Below, piece after piece: positions 8,494-16,950 of a DNA stretch of 64,000 nucleotides. The stretch is taken from assembly GCF_007713685.1 (NCBI RefSeq), contig NZ_VMRJ01000004.1:593700-657699 (forward strand). The letters are read 5' to 3'. A program made the translations under genes and the position numbers. The notes beneath the pieces are model-generated. The model was given only the letters and a program-made list of their open reading frames with translations. It had not been told where the DNA came from and made no database searches. Positions within the stretch are counted from its first letter, which is position 1. Every line of letters begins with the position of its first letter. This stretch comes from Hymenobacter setariae. Its GTDB lineage: Bacteria; Bacteroidota; Bacteroidia; Cytophagales; Hymenobacteraceae.

Positions 8494-9504
8494 ATGTCCC
8501 CTACCCCTACTCACGACGAACTAGCTACCCCCGTTGGCACCACGCTCGAGCGCTACATCATGCGCAAGCAAGCTGAGTTTCCGTTTGCCACCGGCGAGCT
8601 GTCGCAGCTGCTGCGCGATATTGCACTGGCCAGCAAAATCATGGTGCGGGAAGTGAGCCGCGCGGGTCTCAATAGCATTGCTGAGGCAGTAGGCCCCGAG
8701 GGCGAGCAGGGCGCCCCGCGCCACCGCCTAGGAGAGGAGGCGCACATCCGATTTGTGCGGGCCCTTACCAATGGACGCGAGTGCTGTGCCGTGCTGAGCG
8801 AGGCGCGGCCCGACATCATCGACACGGGCAACCACGAGGGCAAGTACGTGGTGGCACTCAACCCGCTCAATGGGTCAGTGAGCCTGGACTTTAACGTGAG
8901 CACGGGCACCATTTTCAGCATTTACCGGCGCGTGAGCCGCTACGGCGGGCCGGCGCGGGCCGAAGACTTTTTGCAGGGCGGGCGAGCGCAGGTGGCGGCC
9001 GGCTATATCCTCTACGGCTCCAGCACTATGCTCGTGTACACCACCGGGCACGGTGTAGCAGGCTTCACCTACGAGCCCAGCCTAGGCGAGTTTTTCCTGT
9101 CGCACCCCCAGCTCACCATCCCGGCACAAGGCCAGGTCTTTTCGTGCAACGAAGGCAACTGGTTTGACTTTCCCGAGTTTGCCCGCACCTTCCTCACTAC
9201 CTGCAAGGAGCGCCGCTACACCGCCCGCTACGTGGGCTCGCTGGCAGCCGACTACCACCGCAACCTCTTCACGGGCGGCGTGTATCTCTACCCACCTACC
9301 GCCGAGTGGCCCAGCGGCAAGCTGCGCCTGCTCTACGAGTGCTACCCTATTGCTTTCATAACGGAGCAAGCCGGTGGTGTTGCCGTGACCGGCGCCGACG
9401 AGGTACTCGAAGTGCCCCCTACTAAAGACCTGCACCAGCGGGTACCGCTTTTTGTGGGCTCGGCCGAGCTGGTGCGCGAGCTGCAAGCCGTAGCTAACGC
9501 CTAG
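8494..9504 (+). CDS. Fructose-1,6-bisphosphatase class I homologue lacking metal ligands
   Basis: 336 residues, full-length class I FBPase fold. Substrate-site segments are kept: CNEGNW, ARYVGSLAADYHRNLF, and LRLLYEC with E282 matching the family's Glu280. The metal-site signature normally read as DPLDGSSNID is here NPLNGSVSLD: N123 and N126 replace the two aspartates (118 and 121 in the mammalian enzyme). The SEE pair is SEA (E103, A104). The codons are AAC and AAT, read directly from the DNA. Loss of three metal ligands argues for a weak or inactive enzyme, a regulatory paralogue or a different activity. The frame is intact, so this is not simple decay. It sits between the uronate genes and an aldehyde dehydrogenase. 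Confidence 0.9.
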   Translation: MSPTPTHDELATPVGTTLERYIMRKQAEFPFATGELSQLLRDIALASKIMVREVSRAGLNSIAEAVGPEGEQGAPRHRLGEEAHIRFVRALTNGRECCAVLSEARPDIIDTGNHEGKYVVALNPLNGSVSLDFNVSTGTIFSIYRRVSRYGGPARAEDFLQGGRAQVAAGYILYGSSTMLVYTTGHGVAGFTYEPSLGEFFLSHPQLTIPAQGQVFSCNEGNWFDFPEFARTFLTTCKERRYTARYVGSLAADYHRNLFTGGVYLYPPTAEWPSGKLRLLYECYPIAFITEQAGGVAVTGADEVLEVPPTKDLHQRVPLFVGSAELVRELQAVANA

Positions 9505-9656
9505 GTGCCGCCCCTGTAGCGCGGGCCGAGGCGACCTAGCTAGCTTGGTTTACACCTCCGATTAGGTTACTTAGCGCCAACAATGCGGCGGGCAAGTCGC
9601 TTTTTATCCTGTTCTTTCACCGATTTGTGCGGCGTTGGCCGTGCGCACCTTTTCTC

Positions 9657-11201
9657 ATGTCCAAAATTGTTTCGCCTGAGGTAGAGTTCGGCAAGCTGCT
9701 GAACGACGTCAAGCAGGCTGTTCCCGAAGTGTTTTCGCCCACGGGCGGCTACCTCAACCTACTAGAAGGCAAGTGGCAGGAGCCCGGCGACCCGCGCCCC
9801 TTCCACTCCCCCATCGACGGCTCGGAGATTGGCTCACTGCCCATGCTCAAGCACGATGAGGCCCTGCGCGCTGTGCGCTTTGCCAAAGGCGAAGCAGCCG
9901 CCTGGGCAGCTACCGACCTCGACGAGCGCCGCGCTAAAGTGCAGGCTTGCCTCGACCAATTGCGCCCGCACATCGACCTCGTGAGCAAGCTGCTGATGTG
10001 GGAAATCGGCAAAACATACAAGCTGGGCTTCAACGACATTGACCGCTGCATCGAGGGCGTGCAATGGTACGTGGACAATATCGAGAGCCTACTCGGCGAC
10101 CGCCGCCCCCTAGGTCTGGTAAGCAATATTGCGTCGTGGAACTACCCGATGTCGGTGCTTATGCACGCGGTGCTGGTGCAGGTGCTGGCCGGCAATGCTG
10201 TGATTGCTAAAACGCCCACCGACGGCGGCTTTATCTCTTTGAGCCTCACCTTCGCCATTGCCCGCCGCTGCGGCCTGCCCGTGACGCTGGTGAGCGGCCC
10301 CGGCGGCGAGCTGAGCGACGTGCTGGTGAAAGACCCGGCCGTAGACTGCCTCTCCTTTGTGGGTGGGCGCTACAACGGCCGCAACATCGCCGACGCCCTC
10401 AGCCAGGAGCACAAGCGCTACATGCTGGAGATGGAAGGCGTGAACACCTACGGCATCTGGGACTACTCGCAGTGGGACGCGCTGGCCGACCAGCTCAAAA
10501 AGGGCTACGACTACGGCAAGCAGCGCTGCACAGCCTATGTGCGCTTTGTGGTGCAGCGCTCGCTGTTTCCCGAGTTCTTAGAAACGTATACCAAGGCCAT
10601 CGGCAGCCTGCGCGTGGGCAACCCTACGCTGGTAGACAACCCCGGCGATAAGCTGCCCGACCTGGCCTTTGGCCCGGTCATCAATGCCCGGCAGGCCGAG
10701 AGCCTCGATGAGCTATTCAACAACGCCACCAAGACCGGCGCTATTCCGTTCTACCAAGGCAAGCTCGACGACTCGCTGTTCTTGCCCGGCCAAGACCGCT
10801 CGGCCTACCGCGCGCCGCGCGGCCTGGTGGGCCTGCCCCGCCAAGCCGAGCTGTACTTTAAGGAGCCCTTCGGCCCCATCGACAGCATCGTGCTGGTAGA
10901 CCGCGTAGAAGAGCTGGTGGGCGAGATGAATATCTCGAATGGCGCCCTCGTCACGGCCCTAGGGTCTGACGACGAGAAGTGGGCCAACCGCACCGCGAAG
11001 GAACTGCGGGCCTTCAAAGTAGGCATCAACAAGTTGCGCAGCCGCGGCGACCGCGAAGAAGTATTCGGTGGCCTAGGCGAATCGTGGAAAGGTGCCTTCG
11101 TGGGCGGCAAGCTGCTGATAGAAGCCGTGACGCAAGGCGCCCCCTCGCAACCGGTGCTCGGCAATTACCCCGACGCTATTCTGCTGCCCGAGAAGGCGTA
11201 G
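9657..11201 (+). CDS. Aldehyde dehydrogenase family protein
   Basis: 514-residue NAD(P)-dependent aldehyde dehydrogenase of unassigned substrate. Recognisable elements are the ASWNYPMS motif of the cofactor-binding domain, the general-base glutamate in MLEMEG (the usual LELGG is altered), and the nucleophilic cysteine in KQRCTAYVRFVVQ. The ATG at 9657 is preferred to an in-frame GTG at 9627 because the added residues look unlike protein. It follows the FBPase homologue by 152 bases and is followed by a hairpin terminator. An aldehyde from sugar-acid metabolism is plausible, but the specific substrate cannot be read from sequence. Confidence 0.85.
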   Translation: MSKIVSPEVEFGKLLNDVKQAVPEVFSPTGGYLNLLEGKWQEPGDPRPFHSPIDGSEIGSLPMLKHDEALRAVRFAKGEAAAWAATDLDERRAKVQACLDQLRPHIDLVSKLLMWEIGKTYKLGFNDIDRCIEGVQWYVDNIESLLGDRRPLGLVSNIASWNYPMSVLMHAVLVQVLAGNAVIAKTPTDGGFISLSLTFAIARRCGLPVTLVSGPGGELSDVLVKDPAVDCLSFVGGRYNGRNIADALSQEHKRYMLEMEGVNTYGIWDYSQWDALADQLKKGYDYGKQRCTAYVRFVVQRSLFPEFLETYTKAIGSLRVGNPTLVDNPGDKLPDLAFGPVINARQAESLDELFNNATKTGAIPFYQGKLDDSLFLPGQDRSAYRAPRGLVGLPRQAELYFKEPFGPIDSIVLVDRVEELVGEMNISNGALVTALGSDDEKWANRTAKELRAFKVGINKLRSRGDREEVFGGLGESWKGAFVGGKLLIEAVTQGAPSQPVLGNYPDAILLPEKA

Positions 11202-11222
11202 CACTTTCTAAGACAACTATTT

Positions 11223-11254
11223 CGGGGCCGTTTTCCAGTAGGGAGGCGGCCCCG
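11223..11254 (+). terminator. Hairpin terminator after the aldehyde dehydrogenase gene
   Basis: CGGGGCCG (11223-11230) pairs with CGGCCCCG (11247-11254) around a 16-base loop, followed by TTCTATTT. A GC stem with a short, imperfect U-tract, 22 bases after the stop codon. Confidence 0.6.
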
Positions 11255-11277
11255 TTCTATTTCCCACCCCTTGTTGT

Positions 11278-13338
11278 ATGTCCAAGCTTCTCACCGCCCT
11301 GCTGGCGCTACTCGCCCTAGGTGCCGCTGCACAGCCTTCGCCGGGCAAGCTGCCTAGCCCCGTCATCGACTGGCGGGCGGCTACTACGCTGCCTACCTAC
11401 CTTTTGCAGCAGGTGCACGCGCAGTACGAGCCACGGCGGGCCGAGCTGGATAAGGCCCTAGGGTCAGCGACGGGCACCCAGGCCTACCGCGACTCGGTGC
11501 GGACGCGCTTTCGGCGGGTGCTGGGGCCGCTGCCGGCACGCACGCCGCTGCGAGCGCGGGTGGTGGGCACAGTGCCGCAGGTGGGGTTTCGAATTGAAAA
11601 AGTCGTGTACGAAAGCACACCGCGCCACCACGTCACAGCTAACTTGTACGTGCCCGAGGGCAAGGGCAAAAAGCCAACCGTGCTGCTCTTTTGCGGGCAT
11701 GAGAACACCAGTAAGGCCACGCCCTCTTACCAGCAAACGGCCCGGTTGTTTGCCCGCAATGGCTTTGTAGTGCTCGTGATTGACCCTATTTCGCAGGGCG
11801 AGCGCATGCAGCTGACCGATGCCAGCGGCAAGCCGCTCACCCGGGGCGGCACCACCGAGCACACACTGCTCAATGCCCAGGCGGCGCTCCTAGGTCGTTC
11901 ATTGCCCGCCGCCGAGCTGTGGGATAACGTGCGCGGCCTCGACTACTTATTCACGCGGCCCGAGGTGGATGCGACCCGCGTGGGCTGCCTCGGCAACTCG
12001 GGCGGGGCCACTCAAACGGCCTATTTCATAGGGTACGACGACCGCGTGCAAGTGGCCGCCTTGTGCAGCTACGTGGCCAGCGGCGAGCGCAACCTCAGCC
12101 TCACCGGCCCCGCCGATGGCTGCGTGCAGTTGCCGGGCGCGGGGGCAGTCGGCCTCGACATCGCCGATTGGCCCATCATGTTTGCGCCCAAGCCACTGCT
12201 ATGGCTCACAGGCCGCTATGACTTTGTAGACCAGACCGATATGGAGGCCGCCTACGCCGATACGCACCGCGCTTACGCGGCCCTAGGTCAGCCCGAGCAC
12301 ACAAGTCTATTCACCTACGACGATGGTCACGGCATCTCGGCGCCCAAGCGGGTGGCGGCCGTGGCATGGTTTCGGCGTTGGCTAGGGATGAGTGGGCCAG
12401 CGGTACCCGAGGAAACGCCGCTGGTAGCCCTGCCCGAAGCCGCCCTGCGCTGCACTACTACCGGGCAGGTCAATACCAGCTTCAAGGATGAAGAAACCTT
12501 GTCGGCTAGCTACTTAATTGAGGCACGGGCCCTCGCTAAACGCCGCCCCTCCTACTCGCCTGAGGCGCTGGCGGCGGTGATAAGAAGACAGCTCGGCATT
12601 GATAATACAGGTGGCAACTCCCTCAACATTGACCTACGCGACACCTTGCGCCTACCCAACGGCCAGGCTTGGCAGAACATTCTGCTGCGCAACGCGGACC
12701 AGCCACCGCTACCAGCGCGCTTGCTTTTGCCTACTGGCCCCACCCCTACCCGCCTGGTGCTGTGGCTGCCCGACCTAGGGATGGCCACGGTGCTGCGCGA
12801 CAGCGCCGCCCGCCTGGCCGCCTACCAGCGCCAAGGCACGGCAGTGCTGCTAGCCGACCTGCGCGGCCTGGGCGAAACTGCCGACCCCGCCACATTTAAC
12901 GACCCCAAGTACTACAACCAGGAGTATCGCCCTACTCAACTGGCTCTGCACCTAGGGCGCCCGCTGCTGGCTCAGCGCGTGGCCGATGTGCGAACGCTCC
13001 TCAGCTTTTCGCGCAACGACAGCCGCTTGCGAACCCTGCCCATTTTGCTGCGCGCCGATGGCCGGGCGGCGCTGGTAGCCATGCACGCGGCGCTGCTTAG
13101 CCCACTAGTGCCAAAGCTTCCCGTAGCGAATGCCACCGAACAGGCTGGCGCTACTTCGGGCACCTACATACCTCAACTAGAGCAAGTGCAGGTGAGCGGC
13201 GGTCCTTCTAGCTTTCAACACTTTCTAGAAAACCCAACGACCAAGGATGCCTACTCGGAAGTGCTGCCGAGGGTGCTGCGCACCTACGATGTGTCAGACC
13301 TGCGGCGAGCTCTAGGTAGCCGGCTAGTAAATTATTGA
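11278..13338 (+). CDS. Secreted alpha/beta hydrolase, acetylxylan-esterase-like
   Basis: 686 residues with an N-terminal signal peptide (hydrophobic run LLTALLALLALGAAAQ). The first half is an alpha/beta hydrolase with nucleophile elbow GNSGG (S241), an acid in RYDFVD (D315 or D318) and the catalytic histidine in DDGHG (H351), preceded by a lid-like region. The second half (about residues 430-680) again looks like an alpha/beta hydrolase sheet (RLVLWLPDLG, VLLADLRGLGET) but no nucleophile elbow is visible, so it may be a non-catalytic repeat. Relatives are annotated as acetylxylan esterases or cephalosporin-deacetylase-like enzymes. Next to uronate genes, a role in de-esterifying plant polysaccharide fragments is a reasonable guess. 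Confidence 0.78.
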   Translation: MSKLLTALLALLALGAAAQPSPGKLPSPVIDWRAATTLPTYLLQQVHAQYEPRRAELDKALGSATGTQAYRDSVRTRFRRVLGPLPARTPLRARVVGTVPQVGFRIEKVVYESTPRHHVTANLYVPEGKGKKPTVLLFCGHENTSKATPSYQQTARLFARNGFVVLVIDPISQGERMQLTDASGKPLTRGGTTEHTLLNAQAALLGRSLPAAELWDNVRGLDYLFTRPEVDATRVGCLGNSGGATQTAYFIGYDDRVQVAALCSYVASGERNLSLTGPADGCVQLPGAGAVGLDIADWPIMFAPKPLLWLTGRYDFVDQTDMEAAYADTHRAYAALGQPEHTSLFTYDDGHGISAPKRVAAVAWFRRWLGMSGPAVPEETPLVALPEAALRCTTTGQVNTSFKDEETLSASYLIEARALAKRRPSYSPEALAAVIRRQLGIDNTGGNSLNIDLRDTLRLPNGQAWQNILLRNADQPPLPARLLLPTGPTPTRLVLWLPDLGMATVLRDSAARLAAYQRQGTAVLLADLRGLGETADPATFNDPKYYNQEYRPTQLALHLGRPLLAQRVADVRTLLSFSRNDSRLRTLPILLRADGRAALVAMHAALLSPLVPKLPVANATEQAGATSGTYIPQLEQVQVSGGPSSFQHFLENPTTKDAYSEVLPRVLRTYDVSDLRRALGSRLVNY

Positions 13339-13461
13339 GTTGGCACAGCAAAAAGCTGTTTTTAGCTGCACCATATAGACCTTGAGCAAATAGATACATA
13401 AAGAGATAGCCATTAGCACCAACTTTGAATTACTTATTCATTGCCGTTCTTCCTGCTTCGT

Positions 13462-13815
13462 ATGAAATCATTTGTTCTCGCTGCCACGCTATTACTCACG
13501 GGGCTGGCTACGCGCCCGGCCCAGGCGCACACGCTCGCCTCTACGCGTTTGGTCCCGCGGGGCTTTTGCTTGTTTGGCCGGCCCACGGTGCGCCCACTCA
13601 CGCGATACCTCGTCGCTACGCTACACCTCACGCATAGGCAGGCAGTAGCAGTGCAGCGCACCTTGCATGGCCACGCGGCCAAGCGCCTTGCACCTGAGCA
13701 ACTGTCCCTGAGTCTAGGCCCCGTGCTAAGCCCCGAAGTGCAAGAGCAATTACTGGCTATGCAAGAAAACGCCGCTTCTTACCGAACGCTGACGTACCTC
13801 ACCGCCCACCATTAG
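13462..13815 (+). CDS. Small secreted protein of unknown function
   Basis: 117 residues from the ATG at 13462; an in-frame TTG at 13441 is less likely because the signal peptide (MKSFVLAATLLLTGLATRPA) starts at the ATG. The mature part is basic and histidine-containing, with LTHRQAVAVQRTLHGHAAKRL and a later LSPEVQEQLLAMQE helix; this loosely recalls small stress-type LTxxQ proteins but is not a firm match. It is isolated between the hydrolase and the convergent antiporter. No function is assigned. Confidence 0.55.
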   Translation: MKSFVLAATLLLTGLATRPAQAHTLASTRLVPRGFCLFGRPTVRPLTRYLVATLHLTHRQAVAVQRTLHGHAAKRLAPEQLSLSLGPVLSPEVQEQLLAMQENAASYRTLTYLTAHH

Positions 13816-13900
13816 TCTACTCGTAGCAGAGGCTTACCGACAAGGCCCTACTTCCTTGACTTGTGCCCTGGCTACTCAGCTACAACTGCTGCATGGCAGC

Positions 13901-15631
13901 TTAGCTGGGCTCATCCAGCTTGGTGGGGCGGCCCTCAGGGCCCGGAAACCGGCTGGCGGCCTGGTCGGGCTCTAGGGCGGCAGTAGTTTCTTCGGCCGTT
14001 TCGGGCTGCTGCACCGTGGCGAGCTGAGTGTCGAGCGCAATCTCGAAGCGGTCTAGTTCTAGCTCAACCTGGCGGATGGCTTCTTCGCTAAATGCCCCTT
14101 CGCGGTGCAGCTTCACCAGCAGTTGGCGCTGGTGGTCGGTCATGGTGAGGCGGGCGCGCAGCAGCTTCTCAAACTCGTTAGCGGCGGCCGATTCAGCTTC
14201 GGCCGGGGCATCGAGGTCGGTGGCCTCGTTGGCGGCAAACGCACCGTGCAAGCGCCGCGCCTGACGGCGCTGGATTTCGCGCAAGGTTAGCAGGTTGGGG
14301 TCAGAGTCGGTGGCAATAAGACTTTCTAGGTAGCGCAGCGATTCGTTGGTGAGCGTCAGGCGCAGTTGCTGCTCTTCGGCCGCCCGCTGGGCCGGCGACT
14401 CCTGCACCCCTAGGCGGCGCACCAGCCAAGGCAGACTCAGGCCCTGCACCACCAGCGTGACCAGGATAACCACGAAGGTGATAAACAGCATGGTATTGCG
14501 CTGTGGAAACGGCTGCCCGCCGCGCACCACAAATGGCAGACCTAGGGCCGTAGCCAGCGACACCACACCCCGCATGCCGGCCCACGACGTGATGAAGAGA
14601 TTGCGCCGGGGCGACCGCTCCTCCTTCCGGCCCAGCCAGCGCCCCAGCCATTCGCCGAGGAAGGACACCGGAAACACCCAGCCCAGCCGGATAGCAATGG
14701 CCACCACACTCACCAGCAGCCCATAGCCCAGCACTGGCCAGAAAGCGCTCGAACCGATGCCCTCCAAAATGGTGCGTAGCTGCAAGCCAATCAAGATGAA
14801 AACTAATCCGTTGAGCAAGAAACCAAACACGTTCCAGAAGCTGTGCTTGAGCAAGCGGGTTTGCTTGTCGTAGATGTCGTGCGAGCGGCGGCTCATCATC
14901 AGGCCCATGGCCACCACCGCCAGCACCCCCGACACGCCCAAGTGCTCGGCGCCTAGGTACACCCCAAAGGGCAGCAGCAGGGTGAGGGCCGTAATTTGGG
15001 TGGCGTCGGTTAGAATATTCTGAACGCGCACCATCACGTAGCCGACGACCACGCCCACGGCCACGCCGCCGCCAGCCACCAGCCCAAAGTGCCAGCTGGC
15101 ATCCCAGAGGCCGAAGGTGCCACTCACTACCGCCGCCACAGCGTAGCGGTAGGCGATGAGCGCCGAGGCATCGTTCACTAGGCTTTCGCCCTCCAAGATG
15201 CTGGTGATGCGCCGCGGCAGCCCCAACCCCTTGGTGACGCTGGTGGCGGCCACCGCATCGGGCGGCGAAATGATAGCGCCAAGCACGAAGCCCATGCCCC
15301 AGGTAAAGCCCGGAATGAAATAATGCGCCAGCGCCGCAATAACCGTGGTGGTGAGCAGCACCAGCCCCACCGCTAGCAGCAGAATTGGCCGCCGATTGGC
15401 CACAAACTCGCGCCACGAAGTATTGTAGCTGGCCTCGTAGAGCAGCGGTGGCAAGAAGATAAAGAACACCAAGTCAGGCTCTAGCTTCAGGGGCGGCAGG
15501 CCCGGAATAAGCGCCAGCAGCCCCCCCGCCAATACTAGGAGAACCGGGTAAGGCAGCTTGAGCTTGGGGGCCACGGCCGACAGCCCAACCAGCAGGGCCA
15601 TGAGGAAAATGACGATGGAAAGATGCTCCAT
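13901..15631 (-). CDS. Na+/H+ antiporter, CPA1 (NhaP) family
   Basis: Integral membrane cation/proton antiporter of 576 residues. About twelve hydrophobic segments occupy residues 1-410. Family motifs are FFIFLPPLLYEASYNTSWRE, SPPDAVAATSV and EGESLVNDASAL, the last carrying the conserved Asn-Asp ion-binding pair. Residues about 410-576 form a charged cytoplasmic tail rich in Gln, Glu and Ala that is probably regulatory. The start ATG is at 15631. It is convergent with the small plus-strand gene ending at 13815 and separated by about 130 bases from the upstream oxidoreductase. It probably contributes to pH and sodium homeostasis. Confidence 0.9.
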   Translation of the reverse strand: MEHLSIVIFLMALLVGLSAVAPKLKLPYPVLLVLAGGLLALIPGLPPLKLEPDLVFFIFLPPLLYEASYNTSWREFVANRRPILLLAVGLVLLTTTVIAALAHYFIPGFTWGMGFVLGAIISPPDAVAATSVTKGLGLPRRITSILEGESLVNDASALIAYRYAVAAVVSGTFGLWDASWHFGLVAGGGVAVGVVVGYVMVRVQNILTDATQITALTLLLPFGVYLGAEHLGVSGVLAVVAMGLMMSRRSHDIYDKQTRLLKHSFWNVFGFLLNGLVFILIGLQLRTILEGIGSSAFWPVLGYGLLVSVVAIAIRLGWVFPVSFLGEWLGRWLGRKEERSPRRNLFITSWAGMRGVVSLATALGLPFVVRGGQPFPQRNTMLFITFVVILVTLVVQGLSLPWLVRRLGVQESPAQRAAEEQQLRLTLTNESLRYLESLIATDSDPNLLTLREIQRRQARRLHGAFAANEATDLDAPAEAESAAANEFEKLLRARLTMTDHQRQLLVKLHREGAFSEEAIRQVELELDRFEIALDTQLATVQQPETAEETTAALEPDQAASRFPGPEGRPTKLDEPS

Positions 15632-15762
15632 AAACCAGTAGTAGAAGTAGCCCCAGGCCAGCGCCGCGGCCAGCCCAGGGAGCGCCCACCAGTGGCGAGC
15701 AAACTACTCTATACGGCAGCTAGCGCCATCCGCCTATCTCCACTAGCGTCTCCTAGGTGAGG

Positions 15763-16794
15763 CTACTCTTCCAATATCCGTAGCTGCGCCTCCAGCTCAG
15801 CCTCCGTAATTGGGTAAGGCTGGCCGCGCCGAATGGATTGATACACGGCCTCAAACAGCCCAGCGTAACTGCCGGGCCCGGCAGCTACAGAAGTAGTGGC
15901 AAGCGTGCCATCGGGCCCGAGCACCGTGAGGCGGCCTTCTTGGCCTGGCTGCTCCTGTCCAAAAGCGGGGTCAGTGGGTTGCATACCGGCTTGCAGCTGA
16001 GCTTCCTGCGGGTCAGTGCGGTCCTTGCGGTAGCTACCTAGGGTGCCGTGCAGCACAAAGGCCGGGCCGGGGTCGGCCACCAGCAGGCTTGAGGTTAGGT
16101 ACACGTGCAGGCCGGCCGGGTAGTGCAGATGTAGGCTAAAAAAATCATCAACGAGCGAGTGCGCCCGGTATGCGCCCTGCGCTTTCTCTACCCGTAGTGG
16201 CGGGCCAAACAAACTAATGGCTTGGTCAACTAAGTGCGGCCCTAGGTCGAAAAGCAGGCCCGAGCCCGGCACGCCCGCTTCTTCCTTAAATTTCTTAGGG
16301 TTGAGCGCCGGCTTGAAGCGGTCGTAGCGGAAATGCACCTCGATGAGCTGGCCGAGCTGGCCGCTTTTCACCACGTCGCGCACGCTGCTAAAGTCAGTGT
16401 CCCAGCGGCGGTTTTGGTAGGCCAGCAGCTGGCGGCCCTGCTGCTGGGCCAGCGCTTGCAGCTCGCGCAGCTCGGCCGCGGTGGTGGCCACGGGCTTTTC
16501 GAGCAGCACGTGCTTGCCAGCCAGCAGCGCCTGCCGGGCCAGGTCGGCGTGCGTAAAGCTGGGCGTGTTCACCACTACCAGCTCCAGGGCGGGGTCAGCT
16601 AGCAACTCGTCCACGCTGCCGTAGCTTTTTATGTGTGGGTAGTCGGCCTGCATGCGCTGCTCGTGCCGCTGCACCACCGCTTGCAAGTCGAAGCTGGGGT
16701 GCTGGGTCAGAAACGGTGCGTGAAATATTTTGCCCGACATGCCGTAAGCCAGCAAGCCGGTTTTGATGGGTGCAGAATCGGTGGAGAGCGTCAT
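15763..16794 (-). CDS. Gfo/Idh/MocA family oxidoreductase
   Basis: 343-residue NAD(P)-dependent sugar or cyclitol dehydrogenase family member. The N-terminal Rossmann domain includes GLLAYGMSGKIFHAPFL and the conserved EKPVATT lysine segment; the C-terminal alpha/beta domain carries FDLGPHLVDQAISLFG with the catalytic-type histidine. This GMSGKIFHAPF start is typical of the YdgJ/YhhX-like subgroup. The ATG at 16794 is used in place of a TTG three codons earlier. Substrate is unknown. It lies downstream of homoserine dehydrogenase on the same strand, with hairpin repeats between, so it is probably a separate transcript. Confidence 0.85.
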   Translation of the reverse strand: MTLSTDSAPIKTGLLAYGMSGKIFHAPFLTQHPSFDLQAVVQRHEQRMQADYPHIKSYGSVDELLADPALELVVVNTPSFTHADLARQALLAGKHVLLEKPVATTAAELRELQALAQQQGRQLLAYQNRRWDTDFSSVRDVVKSGQLGQLIEVHFRYDRFKPALNPKKFKEEAGVPGSGLLFDLGPHLVDQAISLFGPPLRVEKAQGAYRAHSLVDDFFSLHLHYPAGLHVYLTSSLLVADPGPAFVLHGTLGSYRKDRTDPQEAQLQAGMQPTDPAFGQEQPGQEGRLTVLGPDGTLATTSVAAGPGSYAGLFEAVYQSIRRGQPYPITEAELEAQLRILEE

Positions 16795-16817
16795 AGCGCG
16801 CAAGGGTTCATAAAGGC

Positions 16818-16939
16818 AAAGAGGTTTCGCAAGGTAGAACCAGCCACCTTGCGAAACCTCTTTTTACTTCGCGAAGCTGCCTCCCTCAAAGCAGTAAGGT
16901 CATGCGCCTTCTCTTGGCGAAACCTCTTTTTACTTCGCG
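16818..16939. repeat. Hairpin plus direct-repeat copy with AAACCTCTTTTTACTTCGCG
   Basis: AAAGAGGTTTCGCAAGGT (16818-16835) pairs with its complement ending at about 16865, giving an 18-base stem followed on the plus strand by T5. A second copy of the right part, GCGAAACCTCTTTTTACTTC, recurs at about 16918-16937, making a direct repeat about 67 bases away. Lies between hom and the Gfo/Idh gene. Confidence 0.65.
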
Positions 16940-16950
16940 CAACCTCGCGC

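Noticed and set aside
13462..13815. Assignment of the small secreted protein as an Spy/CpxP family member
   Set aside because: Only one loose LxxxQ-like helix is visible; the match is too weak to name.
14301..15416. Long minus-strand open frame (371 codons) within the antiporter gene
   Set aside because: Out of frame with the strongly supported NhaP-type protein; sequence is low-complexity Ala/Gly/His/Arg.
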